NCBI GenBank assembly: GCA_017503015.1
Contig: JAFVTX010000012.1
Span: 1-33,188 of the forward strand
DNA: 33,188 bases
Source of the DNA: Fibrobacter sp.
Lineage (GTDB): Bacteria; Fibrobacterota; Fibrobacteria; Fibrobacterales; Fibrobacteraceae
Direction: 5' to 3'
This document shows, piece by piece, positions 29,247 to 33,188 of this stretch (positions within the stretch are counted from its first letter, which is position 1; each line of letters opens with the position of its first letter). The notes under the pieces are model-generated. The model did not search any database and had not been told where the DNA came from. It saw only the letters and a list, made by a program, of their open reading frames with translations. The position numbers and the translations under genes are program-made.

Positions 29247-30725
29247 ATGAATTATTTCAATTCTATCCCTATGCGTCGCCAACTCGAAGAAATTGGCCAC
29301 TGCCGTTTCATGGAACATTCTGAATTCAGCCGTGGCGTTGAAGCCCTCAAGGGCAAGAAGATCGTGTTCGTCGGTTGCGGTGCCCAGGGTCTCCATCAGG
29401 GTCTTGACCTGCGCGATAGCGGCCTCGACGTCTCTTACACGCTCCGCAAGGAAGCCATCGAACAGAAGCGCCAGTCCTGGAAGAACGCTACTGAAAACGG
29501 CTTCAAGGTCGGTACCTACGAAGAAATGATTCCGGATGCAGACCTCGTTTGCAACCTCACACCGGACAAGCAGCACCACAACGTGATCCCGGCCATCATG
29601 AAGCTCATGAAGAAGGGCGCAGCCCTCTCTTACAGCCACGGCTTCAACATCGTTGAAGAAGGCCAGGAAATCCGCAAGGACATCACCGTGATCATGGTCG
29701 CCCCGAAGGGCCCGGGTTCCGAAGTCCGTAGCGAATACGTTCGCGGTTTCGGTATGCCCTGCCTTATCGCTGTGCACCCGGAAAACGACCCCGAAGGTAA
29801 GGGTTGGGACTACGCCAAGGCTTACGCCGCTGGCCTCCATGCCGACCGTCCGGGCGTTCTCGAAAGCTCTTTCGTTGCCGAAGTGAAGTCCGACCTCATG
29901 GGCGAACAGACCATCCTTTGCGGTATGCTCCAGACCGGCACCATCCTTTGCTACGACAAGATGGTGAAGGAATTCGGCGTTGAACCGGCTTACGCGGTCA
30001 AGCTGCTCCAGTACGGCTGGGAAACCATTTCCGAAGCCCTGAAGCACGGCGGCATCACGAACATGATGGACCGTCTCTCCAACCCGGCCAAGATCCGCGC
30101 AACGGAACTCGCCGAGAAGATGAAGAAGATCATGAAGCCGCTCTACTGCGAACACCAGGACAACATCATCTCTGGCAAGTTCTCCAGCACCATGATGGTC
30201 GACTGGGAAGCCGGCGACAAGGACCTCCTCAAGTGGCGTGGCGAAACGGGCGAGCTCGAATTCGAAAAGGTCGAAGCTACCGACAAGGTCATCACCGAAC
30301 AGGAATACTTCGACCGCGGCGTTCTCATGACCGCCATGATCAAGGCCGGTGTGGAACTTGCATTCGAAACCATGTGCTCCGTGGGCATCAAGCCGATGAG
30401 CGCCTACTACGAATCCCTCCACGAGACTCCGCTTATCGCGAACCTCATCGCTCGTAAGAAGTTGTACGAAATGAACCGCGTGATCAGCGACACCGCCGAA
30501 TACGGTTGCTACCTGTTCGCCAACAAGTGCGTGCCTCTGCTCGCCGACTTCATGAAGAACGAAGTGAAGAAGGACGACATCGGTGCTATCTACGGCGAAG
30601 GCAAGACCACCGCTGTGGATAACGAAGAACTCATCAAGGTGAACAAGAACATCCGTCAGCATCCGGTTGAAGAAGTCGGTGCTTGGCTGCGTGAACGCAT
30701 GTCCGGCATGACCCGCGTCGTGTAA
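29247..30725 (+). CDS. ilvC: Ketol-acid reductoisomerase, class II
   Basis: The 492-residue product matches the long (class II) form, whose E. coli member has about 490 residues, with two knotted C-terminal repeats. Visible motifs: NADPH loop VFVGCGAQG (residues 41-48), [35 protein letters not shown], and metal-site segments [11 protein letters not shown] and, later, [20 protein letters not shown]. It converts acetolactate or acetohydroxybutyrate to the dihydroxy acid in branched-chain amino-acid synthesis. Codon use is strongly biased, suggesting high expression. No other ilv gene lies beside it. A repeat-rich spacer precedes it and a hairpin follows. Confidence 0.97.
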   Translation: MNYFNSIPMRRQLEEIGHCRFMEHSEFSRGVEALKGKKIVFVGCGAQGLHQGLDLRDSGLDVSYTLRKEAIEQKRQSWKNATENGFKVGTYEEMIPDADLVCNLTPDKQHHNVIPAIMKLMKKGAALSYSHGFNIVEEGQEIRKDITVIMVAPKGPGSEVRSEYVRGFGMPCLIAVHPENDPEGKGWDYAKAYAAGLHADRPGVLESSFVAEVKSDLMGEQTILCGMLQTGTILCYDKMVKEFGVEPAYAVKLLQYGWETISEALKHGGITNMMDRLSNPAKIRATELAEKMKKIMKPLYCEHQDNIISGKFSSTMMVDWEAGDKDLLKWRGETGELEFEKVEATDKVITEQEYFDRGVLMTAMIKAGVELAFETMCSVGIKPMSAYYESLHETPLIANLIARKKLYEMNRVISDTAEYGCYLFANKCVPLLADFMKNEVKKDDIGAIYGEGKTTAVDNEELIKVNKNIRQHPVEEVGAWLRERMSGMTRVV

Positions 30726-30744
30726 CCTTCGCAATACGGCATCA

Positions 30745-30795
30745 CGATTTGGCTCACGTACGTTTTAGTACGCTACGCCAAATCGTTCTTTGTCT
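30745..30795 (+). terminator. Long hairpin after ilvC
   Basis: CGATTTGGC (30745-30753) pairs with GCCAAATCG (30777-30785), with an inner CGTAC/GTACG pair, and is followed by TTCTTTGTCTTG. It probably ends the ilvC transcript; the tail is not a pure T-run. Confidence 0.6.
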
Positions 30796-30911
30796 TGCTC
30801 GGTTCCACTTAGCGGGATAAAGAGTGGTGCTGCGGGGGCTCGCGCCTTGTCTTGCTTGATTATCCAACTTTCGAGAAAGATGTTTTGTCGTTCTTGAAAT
30901 TGCGAAAATTT

Positions 30912-30935
30912 AGCCCGCCTTTTGGCGGGCTTTTT
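30912..30935 (+). terminator. Strong rho-independent terminator
   Basis: AGCCCGCC-TTTT-GGCGGGCT followed by TTTTCT. It lies 185 bp beyond the ilvC stop, so either ilvC reads to here or an RNA starts between the two hairpins. Confidence 0.85.
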
Positions 30936-31023
30936 CTATAAGCGCATGTTTTTTAGCGAGGATGAGTTTAAAAAAATTGCAAGTAGAAAATCGGCACGAA
31001 AATGGAAGCGTCGGCCAAGGAAG

Positions 31024-31117
31024 GGGAGGGGACCGTGCTGCCTTCGCAACTCTGAGCTGGGTCCCCTCCCGCAAGAATATCAGAAAAAAAGGTATGGGAA
31101 TATTTCCCATTTTTTTT
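31024..31117 (+). ncRNA. Possible structured leader or small RNA with terminator
   Basis: GGGAGGGGACC (31024-31034) pairs perfectly with GGTCCCCTCCC (31060-31070) around a 25-nt loop that contains a small TGC-CTTC-GCA hairpin. Twenty-three bases on, ATGGGAA-TAT-TTCCCAT (31094-31110) is followed by a run of T, a terminator shape. It sits between an upstream terminator and the DUF1846 start, so it could be a separate small RNA or an attenuator. No known riboswitch signature was recognised. Confidence 0.35.
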
Positions 31118-31163
31118 ATCTTTGTGAGGTTGAATTTTTGATTAATTGATAGGCGAAAAAAAG

Positions 31164-32648
31164 ATGTTCAAAGTTGGTTTTGATAACGAAGCGTACCTGA
31201 AGACCCAGTCCGAAAAGATTGCGGAACGCATTGCAAAGTTTGGCGGAAAGCTTTACCTGGAATTTGGCGGAAAACTGTTCGATGACCATCACGCATCCCG
31301 CGTGTTGCCTGGCTTCGCACCCGACAGTAAGATACGCATGCTGGAAAAGATCAAGGACAAGGCCGAAGTCATTATCGCCATCAACGCAGGCGATATCGAG
31401 AAGAATAAGGTCCGCGGCGACCTGGGCATTACCTACGATCAGGACGTGCTCCGCCTGATTGACGCCTTCCGCGGCTACGGCCTTTACGTGAGCTCTGTGG
31501 TGCTGACCCGCTGGCAAGAACAGCCCAGCGCCATCGCCTACCAGAAAAAGCTAGAGGGTCTTGGCCTGAAGGTTTACCGTCATTATCCTATCGCTGGTTA
31601 CCCAAGCAACATCCCGCTGGTGGTGAGCGACGACGGCTACGGCAAGAACGAATTTGTCGAAACGACGCGCGAACTCGTCGTGGTGACGGCTCCCGGTCCC
31701 GGAAGTGGAAAGATGGCCGTGTGCCTCTCCCAGATTTATCACGAGAACAAGCGGGGCATCAAGGCCGGTTACGCCAAGTTCGAGACGTTCCCTATCTGGA
31801 ATATTCCGCTGAAGCACCCGGTGAACCTGGCCTACGAGGCCGCCACCGCCGACTTGAACGACGTGAACATGATCGACCCCTTCCATCTGGAAGCTTATGG
31901 GCAGACCACCATCAACTATAACCGCGATGTGGAAATCTTCCCGGTGCTGAACGCCCTGTTTACCCGCATTCTGGGCGAGTCTCCGTACAAGAGTCCCACG
32001 GACATGGGCGTGAACATGGCGGGCAACTGCATTATTGACGATGCCGCCGTGTGCGAGGCCGCCAAGCAAGAAATTATCCGCCGATACTACAACACCCTCT
32101 GCGACGTGCGCAAGGGCAACGCGGAAAAGGACCAGATTTACAAGCAGGAACTGATCATGGAGCAGGCGCAGATTAGCACTGCCGACCGCCCGGTGATTGC
32201 CGCTGCCGTAGAAAAGGCCGAACTGACCGATGGTCCGGCGGTTGCTATCCAGCTGAACGACGGCGCCATCATCTCGGCGAAGACGTCGTCCCTGCTGGGA
32301 GCCTCTTCGGCCATGCTTCTGGATGCGCTGAAACATCTGGCCCATATTCCTGACGAAGTGCGCTTGCTTTCTCCCATGGTGATTGAACCTATCCAGAATC
32401 TAAAGACCAAGCAGCTCGGACACAAGAACCCGCGTCTGCACATGGATGAGGCCCTGGTGGCGCTTTCTGTTTGCGCCCTGACAGACTACAACGCGAAAAT
32501 CGCTCTAGAGAAGTTGCCGGAACTCCGCCACTGCGAGGTCCATTCCAGCGTGATCCTTTCCCAGGTGGATGTAGGCGTGTTCCGCCGTCTCGGCGTGAAT
32601 TTGACGACCGAGCCGAACTATCAGTCCGGCAACCTGTACCACGGGTAA
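31164..32648 (+). CDS. UPF0371/DUF1846 family protein
   Basis: Start at 31164 (ATG) preceded by AGGCGAAAAAAAG; a TTG six codons upstream is less likely. The 494-residue product matches the DUF1846/UPF0371 family along its length: MFKVGFDNEAYLKTQSEKIA, KLYLEFGGKLFDDHHASRVL, PGFAPDSKIRML, TAPGPGSGKMAVCLSQIYHE with NKRGIKAGYAKFETFPIWN, and MGVNMAGNCIIDD. The PGPGSGKM segment looks like a nucleotide-binding loop. The biochemical role of the family is not established. It is followed by a bidirectional terminator. Confidence 0.93.
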   Translation: MFKVGFDNEAYLKTQSEKIAERIAKFGGKLYLEFGGKLFDDHHASRVLPGFAPDSKIRMLEKIKDKAEVIIAINAGDIEKNKVRGDLGITYDQDVLRLIDAFRGYGLYVSSVVLTRWQEQPSAIAYQKKLEGLGLKVYRHYPIAGYPSNIPLVVSDDGYGKNEFVETTRELVVVTAPGPGSGKMAVCLSQIYHENKRGIKAGYAKFETFPIWNIPLKHPVNLAYEAATADLNDVNMIDPFHLEAYGQTTINYNRDVEIFPVLNALFTRILGESPYKSPTDMGVNMAGNCIIDDAAVCEAAKQEIIRRYYNTLCDVRKGNAEKDQIYKQELIMEQAQISTADRPVIAAAVEKAELTDGPAVAIQLNDGAIISAKTSSLLGASSAMLLDALKHLAHIPDEVRLLSPMVIEPIQNLKTKQLGHKNPRLHMDEALVALSVCALTDYNAKIALEKLPELRHCEVHSSVILSQVDVGVFRRLGVNLTTEPNYQSGNLYHG

Positions 32649-32686
32649 AAAAAACTGTCTAAGCGCCGCATCGCAAACATACAAAA

Positions 32687-32713
32687 AGGCCGCGAATCAA
32701 TCGCGGCCTCTTT
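32687..32713. terminator. Bidirectional terminator
   Basis: AGGCCGCGA-ATCAA-TCGCGGCCT forms a 9-bp stem preceded by an A-run and followed by CTTTT, lying between the convergent DUF1846 gene and the right-edge gene. Confidence 0.8.
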
Positions 32714-32722
32714 TGGGAAAAG

Positions 32723-33188
32723 CTATTTCACCTGGGCACGAAGCGTCTGTACATTACCGCTCGAAACCACACGCACCAGGTATAAGCCTTGATTCAACTG
32801 ACCCAGCGACACGCTATGGGTTCCGGCGGATTGCCCGTGATACCGCTTCTTGAGGTTGCCCTGCAAGTCAAAGACATACACCTTGACTCCTGACGCCGTG
32901 GTTGCAGTTACTGTCAGTTCGTTACGGACAAACTGTACCTTCAAACCGCTTGCAGCAACAAAAGCAAAGCCATCTCCCTGTTCTTTACTAGAACTCGAAG
33001 CAATCTCTACACTCGAACTTGAAGAAGCTTCAATAGAAACAGTGAGCGTCTGAGCCTTAAGGTCGTTGTAATTGTCATTACCCCTTACCATAAAGTAAAC
33101 GGTATAATCACCCGCCTTCGTTGCGGTCGGCAAGGTCTTAGAATACTTGTCAGCGCCCTTTAACTTATAAACCATTACGCCGTTTTCA
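32723..33188 (-). CDS. Secreted multidomain protein, C-terminal end (partial, cut by window edge)
   Basis: The frame is open through the right edge of the window (reading ENGVMVYKLKGADKYSKTLP before the edge-limited part), so only the last ~155 residues are seen. They contain the end of a bacterial Ig-like repeat (TATKAGDYTVYFMVRGNDNY), a Ser-rich linker (EASSSSSVEIASSSS) and a T9SS type A sorting domain (VKVYVFDLQGNLKKRYHG, LNQGLYLVRVVSSG, ending LRAQVK). Proteins of this build are exported to the cell surface. The catalytic or binding part lies outside the window. Confidence 0.8.
   Translation of the reverse strand, partial: ENGVMVYKLKGADKYSKTLPTATKAGDYTVYFMVRGNDNYNDLKAQTLTVSIEASSSSSVEIASSSSKEQGDGFAFVAASGLKVQFVRNELTVTATTASGVKVYVFDLQGNLKKRYHGQSAGTHSVSLGQLNQGLYLVRVVSSGNVQTLRAQVK

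Larger units (their letters stand above)
30786..31163. other. Spacer between ilvC and the DUF1846 gene
   Basis: About 380 bp with no supported gene; a frame at 30949-31149 could code a short Arg/Lys-rich peptide (MFFSEDEFKKIASRKSARKW) but has no family and overlaps the hairpins. The stretch contains a strong terminator (30912-30935), a G/C-rich 11-bp hairpin (31024-31070) and a second hairpin with a T-run (31094-31117). Confidence 0.5.

Noticed and set aside
29154-30734. A 526-codon open frame antisense to ilvC
   Set aside because: It is a mirror of strongly biased ilvC codons, reads as a His/Phe/Val-rich low-quality protein, and has no family. ilvC is certain on the other strand.
31024-31070. 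Signal-recognition-particle RNA
   Set aside because: The hairpin tip was compared with the SRP helix-8 consensus on both strands; the GGAA tetraloop and adjacent AGCAG internal loop are not both present.
30922-31149. Arg/Lys-rich small protein between ilvC and the DUF1846 gene
   Set aside because: It starts inside a terminator or at an ATG with no ribosome site, runs through both hairpins, and matches no family; the stretch is better explained as RNA structure.
1-33188. CRISPR array
   Set aside because: The repeats seen are 7-bp tandem units or isolated palindromes; no set of 24-37 bp repeats with regular unique spacers and no cas gene was found.

Overview
The window looks like a chromosomal segment of a Fibrobacter-type bacterium (Fibrobacterota). 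This is an inference from gene content: a secreted GH5 cellulase and a second secreted protein (cut by the right edge) that both end in type IX secretion (T9SS) sorting domains, a PorV-like outer-membrane barrel, several Fibrobacter-style outer-membrane proteins ending in Phe, and class II ketol-acid reductoisomerase. No rRNA gene or complete tRNA gene was found, so the genus is not proven.

Left end (1-1700): a minus-strand TPR gene joined in frame to the last ~100 codons of an IS256-family transposase, then a ~560 bp spacer with no convincing gene and a 13-G tract.

Accessory element (about 1680-8190): a compact integrative element. It carries an XRE-type repressor facing left; a rightward early module (small DNA-binding-like protein, replication-like protein, Bet/RecT annealase, DUF1351-like coiled-coil protein, two unknown small proteins, excisionase-like HTH protein); an AT-rich cargo pair including a PD-(D/E)XK-like nuclease; a small membrane protein; and a leftward tyrosine integrase. 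Upstream of the integrase are three 11-bp-phased repeats and a 5'-half tRNA sequence that also contains the stop codon of the next gene. No capsid, portal, terminase or lysis gene is visible, so it resembles a phage satellite or stripped prophage.

Core region (8180-24180): a divergent glycogen-synthase-like GT5 enzyme; an envelope block (lipoprotein, outer-membrane barrel, LolA-like carrier, secreted propeller-like protein, PorV-like barrel); recF, mscL, an EamA transporter and coaE; another outer-membrane barrel; UDP-xylose synthase; the GH5 cellulase; an SPFH lipoprotein; and a FliB-family protein.

Right region (24180-33188): acetyltransferases, an SDR, a hydrolase reduced by internal deletion, a DUF4143 ATPase followed directly by an HTH remnant, an unusual cold-shock-domain/transmembrane/barnase-like RNase fusion, a repeat-rich spacer, ilvC, a possible structured RNA, a UPF0371/DUF1846 gene, and the 3' end of a large secreted protein.

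A theme across the core is heptanucleotide (7-bp) tandem repeats at five places, one inside the signal-peptide codons of the PorV-like gene where a change in unit number would shift the frame. The most unusual protein is the CSD-TM-barnase fusion at 28011-28760.
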